Shown here one piece after another: positions 37,901 to 46,066 of a stretch of 64,000 nt of DNA. The notes under the pieces were generated by a model. That model worked only from the letters and a program-made list of their open reading frames with translations, had not been told where the DNA came from and did no database searches. The stretch lies in NCBI RefSeq assembly GCF_000237925.1, contig NC_031495.1, positions 2,558,407-2,622,406 on the forward strand, written 5' to 3'. Made by a program: the position numbers and the translations under genes. Position 1 is the stretch's first letter. The number at the start of each line of letters is the position of its first letter. The DNA comes from Schistosoma mansoni (Eukaryota; Platyhelminthes; Trematoda; Strigeidida; Schistosomatidae).

Positions 37901-40591
37901 GTGTCAATGCTATTACGAGGTTAAAAGTTCAGAAACCGAAAACAAGTGGTAGCAAACCAACGACTGCATGTTGGTTATGTGGTGATTGGCATTATGTACG
38001 ATTCTGCCCATTCGAGAAACATAAATGTCAGATGTGTAACAAACGTGGGCATAAAGAAGGTCATTGTCCTCCAAATCAGACGTCCCAGCCTAAGCAGAAG
38101 CACAAACGTCCTCGACACATAAAGTCAGCTGAATCTAAATCACTTTCTCTGGTAGCAGCCTTTCAAACAGACTATGACATTCGGAGAAAGTATGTTACGA
38201 TCCAGATTAATGGTATAGCGGTTCGTCTTCAAATTGACACAGCATCCGATATTACTCTAGTGTCTAGAGAGACTTATAACTTGCTGGGAAGACCGCCAAT
38301 GAAGCCATCCAAGAAAACGGCTAAAAACGTATCTGGAGGTGTACTGAAGCTAGTTGGTGAATTACAATGTGAATTTTCCTTCAATGGAAATAGCTGTAAA
38401 GGAGTATGCTATCTAACAGAACGACCAAACCTTGATCTACTTGGTCTAGATATGTTAGAAAAGCTTGGATTAATGGATATACCCATTAACAGCGTGTGTA
38501 ACGTATCGTGTCCATTATTAGACACCACCTCATATGCAAAAAAGACAGGTAAAAAGGTTCCAGAAATACGGAGTGTAGCAGCAGCGGCAATTCGAAACAC
38601 TCCAGTGTCGTCAGATGAAGTCAGAAAAGACTTTTCAGAATTTTGTCAGCAGAACGGAATCAGGCACATCCGAACACCTCCATTCCATCCGCAATCAAAT
38701 GTTCAGGTAGAACGTTTTGTTGGTACGTCCAAAAATGCTCTAAAAAAATCAAGAGGGGAGGGGGACACCGAAGAGATCTTAGAGAGGTTCTTGTTTATCT
38801 ACCGTTCGACACCGAACCCTCAGACAACAAATGGAGTCTCCCCAGCAGAAGCGTTACTTGGCAGAAAAATACGTACACATTTTGACAGCATTCGTCCGAC
38901 TCCAGCTCTTAAGCCGCAACGAAACGTGATGATGGAGAAACAGTACAATAGTCATCATTGGGCACAAAAACGATTGTTCACGGTGGGTCAAAAGGTACTT
39001 GCTATGGACTATCGAGGAAAACATCCTACACGGATAGCTGGTCGGATCGTGCATAAGAAAGGAAATATGGTTTACGAGGTGTCCGTTGGTTCAGAAATCT
39101 GGGTGCGTCACGCTAACCAACTGAAATCAACCTCGATCTCCAACAACGAAACGCAGCATAGATTACCTCTTGATGTTCTGCTAGACACCTTTGAGATCAA
39201 AACACCCGAAACAGACAGGACAGTCAAGGTGCAAACGAAGGATGATACAACGTCCTTATTACCTAGAAGATGGACTAACCGGAAGCGCAAACCAGTAAAG
39301 CGGTTGCAGTTGGACCCTAACACCAGATCCTACGAATCTGCTCAAGGGGGAGGTGTTAGTGGGATATAGATTGGATTAAGCATGTTTTATGCATGATGGT
39401 GTTGCTGCGCGCTGATTGGTTAATTTTAGACCGATCAGCCCGGGCATATTGTTGCAGAAAAATCTATAAGCTTCTTATGCATATACTATAAATATATGAA
39501 CGATATTTAAACTATTGATTGCTGTTCACATACCATTATTATTTTGAATACAATTTCATTCCTGTTCAACGTGTTCTGATTTGGGGGTCTTGTCGAGTGT
39601 CATCGTATAAGAATACTAAGCAATAGGAATAGCTGGGTCGTTTATATAGCAACAATCACAAATATAACACCTTCTCACAGCCTTTTTGTGGCGGGGATGT
39701 TGTTTACGAAATTGAGAGGACGAAAAGTGAATGTCCGGCGCTTTAATCGGCCTGGCGGACACGGTAAGTCCACCTAGGGGAGTTGGAAAACCCTGATTCC
39801 AAACCAATGGTGCACATGGGCTCCAGTATCCTGAAGGAACAAATGGCGTATGAACCAATCGCTGGTCACCGGCTACCATGGGACTGCATCTCCTTACGAT
39901 GCTCCACTGCCTTGTGGATCAGATCTTTAGGTCGAAGGCTCCGGGTGTGGCCCCCTAAGAAAAGCATCTGCTTCAGTTTTGGCACCTGGACTGTATCACA
40001 GCCCTCACACAAATCAAACGAGATTTATGCGGCACACATGTATCTGATGCCTCTTTGTACCAATATTTATGTGTTTAAATAAAAACGAGATCTATTGTGT
40101 ATTCGTTGTCTTAAAAGCAAGATACCTTAGGTTAATTAGGTTCTGTCACAGTTTCTCAACGGTTCTTCAGTTAGTGCGTGCGTGTGTGGCTTAGTCTACC
40201 ATGAGAGAACCTTCTTCAAAAAGAACAAATCTCCATAAACCACCTATATCTAAGTAAGTCATGATACCTTGAAAAAATATATATCGAACTAAAAAATCAT
40301 TTTAATTTTTGTTTCTAAAAATAGGTTGATTTAAATATTATCCGAAAAAGTGAATGTACAAAAACAATCAATATTCTTTACATTGTTCTCGGTGTCATTG
40401 CAGCCATTGTACTTGGTGGATTAATACTTTTATTAATTTATAAACTAGTCATTACAATTGATGATCGTCGTGAATTAGCCAATTTTAAACAACAAGGTGA
40501 AAATATGCGTTGGGAAATGGCTGAAAATCCTATTTTTGAATCACCAACAACTAATGTTCTAAATCCAACTTTTGAAGAAAACGGATATTGA
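22630..40591 (+). CDS. Integrin beta subunit, complete, nine exons
   Basis: Exons: 22630-22900, 24406-24845, 25926-26204, 27526-27744, 30154-30321, 32156-32386, 33581-33829, 35414-35887, 40325-40591. All introns are GT-AG and phases agree, giving 865 residues, within the usual range for beta integrins. Order: signal peptide (1-25), cysteine-rich PSI domain (30-80), hybrid plus beta-I domain with MIDAS D143-L-S-Y-T147 and D150-D151, GNLDSPEGG, hybrid return, four cysteine-rich EGF-like modules (about 460-665), beta-tail, membrane helix (about 792-817) and a 48-residue cytoplasmic tail with DDRRE (823-827), NPIF (845-848) and NPTF (857-860). It should pair with an alpha chain at the cell surface and bind matrix ligands, with talin/kindlin at the tail. 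A beta integrin, Sm-beta-Int1, is known in Schistosoma mansoni and signals in the gonads; this is probably the orthologue. Exons 4, 5 and 8 are followed by introns of 1.5-4.4 kb loaded with retroelements. Confidence 0.96.
23440..23760 (-). mobile_element. CR1-like reverse transcriptase fragment in integrin intron 1
   Basis: Minus frame 23735-23499 reads LSEKQHDYRSGYLHTTNLL and NVTATDFSKTFDKDSHIRLL, the first palm motifs of a CR1-type RT (DFSKAFD in intact relatives). Short and isolated. The rest of the intron has nothing I can assign. Confidence 0.7.
24406..24845 (+). CDS. Integrin beta exon 2: first half of beta-I domain
   Basis: Acceptor tacag. Contains YPVDLYFLTDLSYTMIDDLE (MIDAS and ADMIDAS) and the specificity loop between C168-like PCLNVG and HCDPPF. 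Ends at a phase-0 donor cgt|gtaag. Confidence 0.95.
25926..26204 (+). CDS. Integrin beta exon 3: middle of beta-I domain
   Basis: Begins PSGNLDSPEGGMDALLQVA, nearly invariant in beta subunits (the E coordinates the MIDAS/SyMBS metals), and includes SDGGFHLAGDGRIAG. Donor gag|gtgaga; phase 0. Confidence 0.95.
27085..27345 (+). mobile_element. RTE LINE fragment in integrin intron 3
   Basis: Plus strand reads LFGNCGSPVDKIVNPHRQVV, aligned with the C-terminal ILGNDGKPVDEVVNLHRLRW of the 1.6-4.0 kb LINE. It continues into the same 3' region (gagagagtgggttgg). Old and short. Confidence 0.65.
27526..27744 (+). CDS. Integrin beta exon 4: end of beta-I domain
   Basis: IAQVLTEADISVIFAVDS through LPSAAVGILTDSSTNIVRLL matches the last strands and helices of the beta-I domain. 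73 codons, phase 0 at both ends. Confidence 0.94.
28660..29632 (+). mobile_element. LTR retrotransposon 3' fragment in integrin intron 4 (broken)
   Basis: A single LTR (29146-29632, about 487 bases, TG...CA, ending in agatataaca) preceded by a purine tract (aaaaaaggggagg) and by about 0.4 kb of element 3' coding sequence (HPEIVAPTTHKVPD and a Ser/Asp-rich tail). No second LTR is seen, so this is the end of a broken element. Family is probably Ty3-like, from the tail; not certain. Partial relatives of the LTR lie at 48006-48182 and 61450-61775. Confidence 0.75.
30154..30321 (+). CDS. Integrin beta exon 5: hybrid domain return
   Basis: 56 codons with C-x9/10-C spacing followed by GGKIGYQISIKAKRC, the second half of the hybrid domain. 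Acceptor ctcag, donor caa|gtaagt. Confidence 0.92.
30494..30668 (-). mobile_element. SM-alpha-like SINE in integrin intron 5
   Basis: Minus strand: a tRNA-like B box (GGATTCGAGTCCC), then CTGACGA and later ACGAAACG, the hammerhead core order, in a body similar to the 58.3-kb copy. The stem II between the core halves no longer pairs well, so the ribozyme looks dead. Confidence 0.7.
31068..31594 (+). mobile_element. Truncated RTE LINE 3' copy A (integrin intron 5)
   Basis: About 520 bases matching the 3' region of the LINE at 1556-3960: aaatgccctggtacggccga at the left, gattccaaaacaatggtgca in the middle, ending caaataaataaat. Starts at nearly the same point of the parent as copies B-E. Confidence 0.85.
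32156..32386 (+). CDS. Integrin beta exon 6: hybrid end and first EGF-like module
   Basis: ACSCPSCEKM then CQLRGHLHCGECKCQSGYSG and CECSS, matching the cysteine pattern of the I-EGF1 region. 77 codons, phase 0. Confidence 0.93.
33581..33829 (+). CDS. Integrin beta exon 7: EGF-like modules 2-3
   Basis: CSGRGRCVCGKCKC, then VCGGPQRGTCQCNGTCEC and GYTGDRCDC. 83 codons with 20 cysteines; phase 0. The long minus-strand frame overlapping it is an antisense shadow. Confidence 0.94.
34050..34172 (+). mobile_element. Short RTE LINE tail (integrin intron 7)
   Basis: Only the last ~120 bases of the same 3' region: cttcggtttggacacccgg through gtatcaatgtttatatg and a (TAAA)n tail. Confidence 0.75.
34788..35297 (+). 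mobile_element. Truncated RTE LINE 3' copy B (integrin intron 7)
   Basis: Begins cctggtacggccga and ends in aaataaataaa. tacatgt at 34781-34787 recurs at 35298-35304, a plausible 7-base target duplication. Lies about 115 bases before exon 8. Confidence 0.83.
35414..35887 (+). CDS. Integrin beta exon 8: last EGF-like module and beta-tail domain
   Basis: CSGRGVCDCGQCFCNSGYTG then the beta-tail cysteines (CVLC, CESSC, NLC, NCRVFFTYRYS). Between CVLC and CESSC there are about 50 residues including KTDSESEDES, longer and more acidic than the equivalent loop in vertebrate beta-1. 158 codons, phase 0. Confidence 0.94.
36819..37134 (+). repeat. 5' LTR of the shortened element
   Basis: 316 bases, near-identical to 39354-39669. 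Confidence 0.93.
37168..39369 (+). CDS. gag-protease-integrase end of the shortened LTR element
   Basis: From the first ATG (MLISDDQLSRILQQQQAQLD) the frame gives about 733 residues. A gag region (FLTWFKRWEDTFRIEF) is followed by two zinc-knuckle-like motifs (CWLCGDWHYVRFC and CQMCNKRGHKEGHC), a protease core (LQIDTASDITLVS) and the C-terminal half of an integrase (PPFHPQSNVQVERFVG, NPQTTNGVSPAEALLG). The frame ends at the start of the right LTR. Known family roles: particle, maturation, integration; the copy is a broken element. Confidence 0.85.
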   Translation: MLISDDQLSRILQQQQAQLDAQMRLLETLTQQLNIHYSSSHATTSTSSCDAVASSIPEFYYDPECGNTFLTWFKRWEDTFRIEFCNQDDAWKTRLLMRKLGSHEHARYADHILPKLPRELSFEETVSQLSEIIGESSSLFSIRYQCLNLVKREADEYGVLADIVNRECEKFKLHSLTEDQFKCLIFIKALQSPQDAEIRTRLLTRLDQDPNITLRTLTDECKRLQNIRHDNQLIEQVNPNLTCSSVNAITRLKVQKPKTSGSKPTTACWLCGDWHYVRFCPFEKHKCQMCNKRGHKEGHCPPNQTSQPKQKHKRPRHIKSAESKSLSLVAAFQTDYDIRRKYVTIQINGIAVRLQIDTASDITLVSRETYNLLGRPPMKPSKKTAKNVSGGVLKLVGELQCEFSFNGNSCKGVCYLTERPNLDLLGLDMLEKLGLMDIPINSVCNVSCPLLDTTSYAKKTGKKVPEIRSVAAAAIRNTPVSSDEVRKDFSEFCQQNGIRHIRTPPFHPQSNVQVERFVGTSKNALKKSRGEGDTEEILERFLFIYRSTPNPQTTNGVSPAEALLGRKIRTHFDSIRPTPALKPQRNVMMEKQYNSHHWAQKRLFTVGQKVLAMDYRGKHPTRIAGRIVHKKGNMVYEVSVGSEIWVRHANQLKSTSISNNETQHRLPLDVLLDTFEIKTPETDRTVKVQTKDDTTSLLPRRWTNRKRKPVKRLQLDPNTRSYESAQGGGVSGI
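39354..39669 (+). repeat. 3' LTR of the shortened element
   Basis: 316 bases, near-identical to 36819-37134. The few differences cluster in the last 20 bases. Confidence 0.93.
40325..40591 (+). CDS. Integrin beta exon 9: transmembrane helix and cytoplasmic tail
   Basis: After SEC the helix INILYIVLGVIAAIVLGGLI runs into LLLIYK and the tail with DDRRE, NMRWEMAENPIF and NPTF, ending in TGA. Placed by a good acceptor (aaatag) and by frame agreement with exon 8, 4.4 kb upstream. Confidence 0.95.
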   Translation, partial: VDLNIIRKSECTKTINILYIVLGVIAAIVLGGLILLLIYKLVITIDDRRELANFKQQGENMRWEMAENPIFESPTTNVLNPTFEENGY

Positions 40592-40662
40592 TCATATGTT
40601 GATAAGGCGCGCGGGGGGGAGGGTATCAGCGAATTTGAAATAATTTTTTTCGTTTCATGACA

Positions 40663-40668
40663 AATAAA
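40663..40668 (+). terminator. Poly(A) signal of the integrin gene
   Basis: AATAAA 72 bases after the stop. A second AATAAA lies near 41290. The nearer one is the simpler choice. Confidence 0.55.
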
Positions 40669-41394
40669 AGTCGTGATATCCCCTGTTTTTTTCCTCTTCA
40701 TTTCTGCATGTTTTATACGCATATACCTGAGCAGTCCTACCTAATATGATGTATATCTCTAAGCGCTTGTTATGTAACTTTGTCGAAATAATATAACACA
40801 TTTGAATATGATCATGTTTAATAGAGTAACAACACAAACAAACAAACAAAACTCTTTGTGCCTTATTATTATTATTGTTTAAAACATAACAAGAAGACTC
40901 AACTGCACAGCTGTCAATATCTCTATTGCCTACCAATTAGCACCATAACTTTCCTGCTTTATATTATCTTTATTAGCTTTTTATTCTCATGAATTAATTC
41001 ATTATTTGTTTTTTTTATATAAATAATACACCATACAATATGTGTATGCATTTTTGTTTATTACTAGTTGTTGTTGTCGTGTTGTTTTCTCTTCTCATTT
41101 TTATAAGATAAAAAGAAATGAACAAACTACTATTACTACTTTTATGTTGTAATTATAAACGCTTTTTTAAAAAAAGAAGGGGCTAGGCTGAATATTTATT
41201 TGCCCAGAGACAAAAGTAATCTAAACCGTACATAGTTTCATGCTTTTTGGTTTTTATACGGTTTCATTTTATGTTTATGCTGTTATACAAATAAAGTACA
41301 TACATATAATGTGTATTTATTTTATTGTATTTACTAGATAAATTGCTTTATTTTTTTTATCAGAAGAGGTTTTTGTGGAGATTTCAGTATTTTC
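40669..41394. other. Downstream of integrin, no gene seen
   Basis: Very AT-rich 3' flank of the integrin gene with runs of A and T and an extra AATAAA near 41290. Confidence 0.4.
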
Positions 41395-41463
41395 ATAGTT
41401 GAAATCATGAGTCAATTGAAGCTAGACCATTAAGGAAAACCTGGAAGCATTGGATGGCCGGTT
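41395..41463 (-). mobile_element. SINE tail, inverted
   Basis: gaaatcatgagtcaattgaa and the block around it are the reverse complement of the SINE tail at 41606-41672. The pair forms a hairpin-capable inverted repeat with arms of about 65 bases. Confidence 0.7.
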
Positions 41464-41482
41464 CGTTAGATATGAACACCAT

Positions 41483-41672
41483 CAGATGCTGGCTCAGTGG
41501 TCTATCGGTTAAGTGCTCTGGCGCGAAACTGGTAGGTCCTGGGTTCGAATCTCGCGAGCCGAGGTCGTAGATGCGCACTGCTGAGGAGTCCCATAATAGG
41601 ACGAAACGGCCGACCAGGGCTTCTAGGTTTTCCTTGGTGGTCTAGCTTCAATTGACTCGTGCTTTCAATTAT
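41483..41672 (+). mobile_element. SM-alpha-like SINE with tRNA boxes and hammerhead
   Basis: tRNA-like A box (TGGCTCAGTGGTCTATCGG) and an intact B box (GGTTCGAATC) for RNA polymerase III. They are followed by the hammerhead core CTGAGGA, stem II GTCC/GGAC and GAAA. The bases after the cleavage point (CAGGGC) no longer fully pair with GCACTG, so the ribozyme is probably weak. A further 5' piece of the same family lies at about 41735-41822. Confidence 0.8.
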
Positions 41673-42654
41673 GTTTTATATTTATTAATTAAAATATTAT
41701 ACGATTGTATGTATGCGTATGTGTGTGTATGAGAATGATGTAAATTTAAACAGAGCAGAAATAACAAGGTATAGAGAATAAAATGAATTCATCAGTCTAT
41801 TTTACGGTTTCTCATAAGCCATATGAAACTTGAAATTTCAATTAATATTATTATTATAAGGCGGCACTGAAAAGAAGCTTCCTTACTGTTCAATTAATTT
41901 CATCATATAATACCGTGTATTTGTTATACCATTTAAAGGGAGATCAATACTGTCCTGATGTCACCTCCAATTGCATCTACGAATTTACGTGTACCTGAGG
42001 TAGCAATTATGTAGAAAGGACAGAGAGAAGGGTCTCCACAAGGTTTTCTGAACACATTCCTAGAAATGTATGACTGGGAGGGAGTAAATTCTTTACAAGT
42101 TCAATTGCTATACACCTTTTGGCTGGTGAACATGAGGTAAATGTAAGCAAGGCTTTTAACATAATTAACAGACAAAAAACGTCAGTTTTACTCCGTTCGG
42201 CAGAGGCAATCGCTTTCGGACGTTTTCGACCTGATCTATGTATATAGAAGGAAAGTGTGGTTGGCCTTTCCCTGCCATGGTGATTAGGGGTTCATCTAAT
42301 GATCTCTATGAATTCCAATTTTTGATACTTTTGTGACCCTGTCCCCAACTTTTTATTTTATCTTATATTCATCTCTTACATAATCATCTTGGTATCCATA
42401 TATTTGTATATTTCATCATGTTCAGAGATTACTCAACTTCTAATTAATTTAATTACCTTTACATAATATTTTTTATCTTCATAGCGATTACTAGTAACTG
42501 TAACATCTATTCTACTGTGCAAGAAAACTAAGCTTACTCATACACTTTATATTCAATTTTTCTCATTGTGATTTCGGTTACGTTTCGAATATTTATCTAG
42601 ACGTTACTAACTAAAGTATTCTAAGCATTTGTTAATAATTATATTCATATTTTT

Positions 42655-42905
42655 TAATAGTTGAAATCATGAGTCAACTGAAGTTAGACCACCAAGGAAA
42701 ACCTGTAAGCACTGGACGTCCGTTTCGTCCTATTATGGGACTCCTCAGCAGTGCGCATCCACGATCCGGCACTCGCGAGATTTAAACCCAGGACCTACCA
42801 GTCTCGCGCCAGAGCACTTAACTAATAGACCAATTGAGCTGATAAGAAACAGTAAAATAGACTAATCAATTCATCTTATTTTACAAATCTTGTTCTGTTT
42901 AAATT
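42655..42905 (-). mobile_element. SM-alpha-like SINE, minus strand
   Basis: Longest copy here: head (taaaataagatgaattg...), tRNA-like region with a worn B box, hammerhead at 42754-42709, and the tail ending in tcatgatttcaac. The head matches 41735-41822, the tail 41606-41672 and 43297-43348. Confidence 0.8.
42709..42754 (-). ncRNA. Hammerhead ribozyme, canonical-looking
   Basis: On the minus strand: GCACTG (stem I), CTGAGGA (core CUGANGA), GTCC-loop CATAATA-GGAC (stem II), GAA, then ACG-GA-CGT (stem III) and C as the cleavage base, followed by CAGTGC, which pairs perfectly with GCACTG. All invariant core bases are present. Type I, with the very short stem III known from SM-alpha ribozymes. 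Self-cleavage is predicted, not shown. Confidence 0.8.
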
Positions 42906-43212
42906 TATCAAAGGATATAGGTGTCCGAAATTTTTGAGAATGGTAATTGTAATGATAATAATAGTTCACAATATCGTTAATGTTTTAATTGAATCTATAA
43001 GTGACAAAGTTTTTGTTTTGGTATCAATCTTCGAATAACTTAACCTCTAAATACCAGTCAGTTTTTCCTTTAAAAGAAATTGAATCTGTCTGAATTCTAA
43101 TGACAACGTAAAACTCCAATGAGAGAGTTATAATGTTTGTTTTCATTATTTTTTCCTATCTAGTCAACCGTTAATCTCAAAATGTTTCAATAAAGACGCA
43201 TAATTAGAATCT

Positions 43213-43348
43213 ATTCTATTTCGAATCTCGCAAGGCGAGATCGTGGATATGCACTGCTGAGGAGTCCCACAATAGGACGAAACGGCCATCCAGTGCTTCT
43301 AGGTTTTCCATAGTGGTTTAGCTTCGATTGACTCATGATTTCAACTAT
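43213..43348 (+). mobile_element. SM-alpha-like SINE, 5'-truncated, with hammerhead
   Basis: Starts in the B box (TTCGAATCTCG). Hammerhead at 43251-43296 with stem I GCACTG/CAGTGC and stem II GTCC/GGAC intact. Stem III reads ACGGCCAT, giving one C-A mismatch. Confidence 0.75.
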
Positions 43349-45097
43349 ATAATATTCTATTTGTAGTTAGAATATATCCTCATTATTTCTCGTTACGATA
43401 AAACTCGAACCATTTACCATTAAACATAGTATGAGATAGTATAGTAAAGTGATTGTCCATCCCTTTCTAAAACTTTTTCGCCAATTCTGATAATTTTTTT
43501 CAAATTTCACCAATGTCATTAATTCTTGTAATTTTGTAGAATGCATTCTTATCATGTATAATAGTTAGTATGACTTTTGTGATACATTATTGATTATCTC
43601 AAATATACTTTACATTCCAATCTAAGTAGATCATGTATTTTGTTGTATAACCATGAAAAAAATAAGATATATTTGGAGTTGCATCTGAGTTATGCGTTCC
43701 ATTTCACCTTAACTATTTCATTGAGTAAGTTTATATCAGAATAGCATTGAACAAAATATCTAGTATTGTGTTGATATTTTGAACAAGGTAAAATACTTCA
43801 AACATTATATAGAGTTTTTGTTTAATTTAGTGATTACTCATAATTTGTTCATTTTGTGTGAAACCATGTATTCTAACGTTAATCGAAGTCCCTATAAAGT
43901 GGAATAAGTAGCTAGTTTTTAAGATAAACTTTAAGGTACACCTATTACCGTTAGCTATGCAGTCAGACAATTTAAACTGTGACTGGTTAACGAGAGAAGG
44001 ATTACGTACCCATGAAACCATTATGGGTCGAACTCAGAACTTCTGAACCTGTAAACAAACTCTTAACTTTCAAATCAGTGGGTTGAGATGTAATGGAATA
44101 CATTTCTGACTTCAGTGAGATCTCCACGACCATCATATAATATTTCTTGAATTTTATGTTGTAAATGATTTTCTTCCAGTCCGTACTTGTAGTCAGTGCA
44201 ACTCTATTTTTGATACCTGGTTCCTTGAGTAAATAATCGGATCATTGTATGTAGCTACTTGATTCAACTCATCCAATTTATAACGGCTTAATTGACTGTT
44301 TAAGGTGGTGACTAGTTTTACTATTTTCAAGACGCTAAGTCAATGAATTTCTTTTTCTCACAGTTAGTCTGGAATAGGGATCAGGAGAAAGTTTCGTAAA
44401 TAATACCTGTTATGGTATAAAATTACACTACACATTTCCTGATTATTGTGTTTCAACGCTTTTATGTAGCTACGAATTGGAACAATAATTCTTGAGATTG
44501 TCAAATGTGAGATACTGAGCAATTCTTTAAAAGATGTAGCAAAGTATTGTAGCTGTAAATAATTCCCCAAAATCAATAGCTCATTAAGTGCTCCACATTG
44601 AATGCTGACCACATTGTTTTAAGTGGACTTGTTTAACTGAAGGCTTTCGGTCATGCACCGCACCAGATCACGTTACGACCCAGCGTGGGACACAGCTCCT
44701 ACGTTCACTATGCAGATTGAAGTAAACGCTTCTCGATATATTAATAACGTATCAAATATATCTTTCCTACCTCTTCGCATCTGACTTCTGGTTTTATGTA
44801 ATTGGGGAACGATTCGAATATAGGTGTTACTGGTTGCTAGTTGCCAAACTAGAATACTGGTCGTATCTTCAGTATTAATATTTGAGGTTTATTCAATTTG
44901 TATCAATTCGTAATAAGTAAAAGAAGCAAGTTTCATTACATCTGTTAAAGATCGCCACTTCCTATCTTTTATTTATAATCTCATAGTTTTTAGACTTAGT
45001 TTTTTCTTTTCATAAATTGTTTTATCGCTTCGGTTTATTATTTGACTGATGTTAATAATATTTAAAGTGAATTTGATATCTTTTGTATTATTTATAG
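43349..45097. other. No feature seen; should hold 5' exons of the next gene
   Basis: AT-rich, many short frames, none with a signal peptide or splice-consistent coding potential. The exon at 45098 opens with an acceptor, so at least one upstream exon is expected here or nearby but I cannot find it. Confidence 0.4.
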
Positions 45098-45364
45098 ATT
45101 CTTAAACATTGTACTCGCATTAATCAAACATTATCACAATGTCGTTATTACCAATGCACACAGTATATTGGCAAAAACCAGATACGGGATCTCGCAACGG
45201 AATCATTAAAAAATGTCTTGTCAGATACAGTGATAAATAAGAATTGTACTGATGAAGAAAAAAAATGTTCAGGAAAAAGTTCTGTATATCGTTTTGTACC
45301 ATCTAAACCAATTTGGAAACGATTCGATGTTGGGGTACAGCATGAATTAGAAGACGTGAATGGT
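45098..45364 (+). CDS. Unidentified gene, exon (cysteine-rich)
   Basis: Acceptor ttatag and donor ggt|gtaagt enclose 89 codons without a stop, phase 0. The residues include HCTRINQTLSQCRYYQC, NCTDEEKKC and FVPSKPIWKRFDVGVQH: six cysteines and two N-glycosylation motifs (NQT, NCT), which suggests an extracellular protein. The phase matches the exons at 47500 and 52189. I do not recognise the family. A glypican-like cysteine-rich ectodomain is one weak idea; it is not supported by a diagnostic motif. Confidence 0.7.
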
Positions 45365-46066
45365 GTAAGTTGTAATGCTTGATGCAGGTTGTTGCTATAT
45401 AATATAATACTGGTAACTATGTTTTAGTAATGCACTTATGCTTCAGAATAGAATTAGATTATATGTGCATGTACTGTAAAGTTACTCTGAAGAAACGATA
45501 TTACGCTACAGCTGAACCGAAGTTTCTGTCAAGTGGTTTTTAGATCGTTATCTCATATTTGCAGACTCGTAAGACCCCGTAAAATATGCATCTGCTTATA
45601 GTCTCCTGGTATTTATATTTCTTAGCTATCAGCCAATAAGTATTTTGTAATTGAGTTATGTACCGTTAGTCCAGCTTAGATTCAATTTAAAATAGACGCC
45701 TTCGACTATCGGATACATCGCTTTTGATTGGTTTTAGATATCTAAACAAATGAGTCCAAAGAAAAAACTCGTCTTGGAGCAACAATCTAGAAACAAGTCT
45801 TGGAGCAACAATCTAGAAACAAGAATACTTATAAATATTGGATTCAGTTAGTGTTTGTATAAAACAACATGAGACAAATTTTCCCAACCAAGCACAAATT
45901 GCAAATTTGTCATGATGAAAGTCTTGGTACATGATTTTCTTGATGTGGCACGGACGTTTGTATGATAAGCTGTTTATGAGCATGATTGTAATAATTATTT
46001 CTCTTGGAAGATATGGGACTGTTTTATTGACCATTATCATGTTTGTCTAGGTGTTTGTTAGTGATC

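Larger units (their letters stand above)
36819..39669 (+). mobile_element. Ty3-like LTR retrotransposon, internally shortened (broken)
   Basis: Two 316-base LTRs (36819-37134, 39354-39669; TGTTAG...TATAACA) differing at about three positions, so a recent insertion. Flanks cctac / ccttc fit a five-base target duplication with one later change. tggcgacgggg just after the left LTR is a likely primer site, and aagggggagg before the right LTR a purine tract. The inside holds one open frame with gag, protease and the end of an integrase. I see no reverse transcriptase, so it is broken and could move only with help from a relative. Confidence 0.9.
36714..40083 (+). mobile_element. Truncated RTE LINE 3' copy C, split by an LTR element (integrin intron 8)
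   Basis: Left part 36714-36818 and right part about 39675-40083 together make one copy of the same 3' region. The whole is flanked by aacgagatctat at 36702-36713 and 40084-40095, a 12-base target duplication that shows the LINE inserted first. The LTR element 36819-39669 sits inside it. Confidence 0.9.

Noticed and set aside
41488-41560. A true tRNA gene
   Set aside because: A and B boxes are present but the cloverleaf is poor and the hammerhead and tail follow directly, so it is a tRNA-derived SINE.
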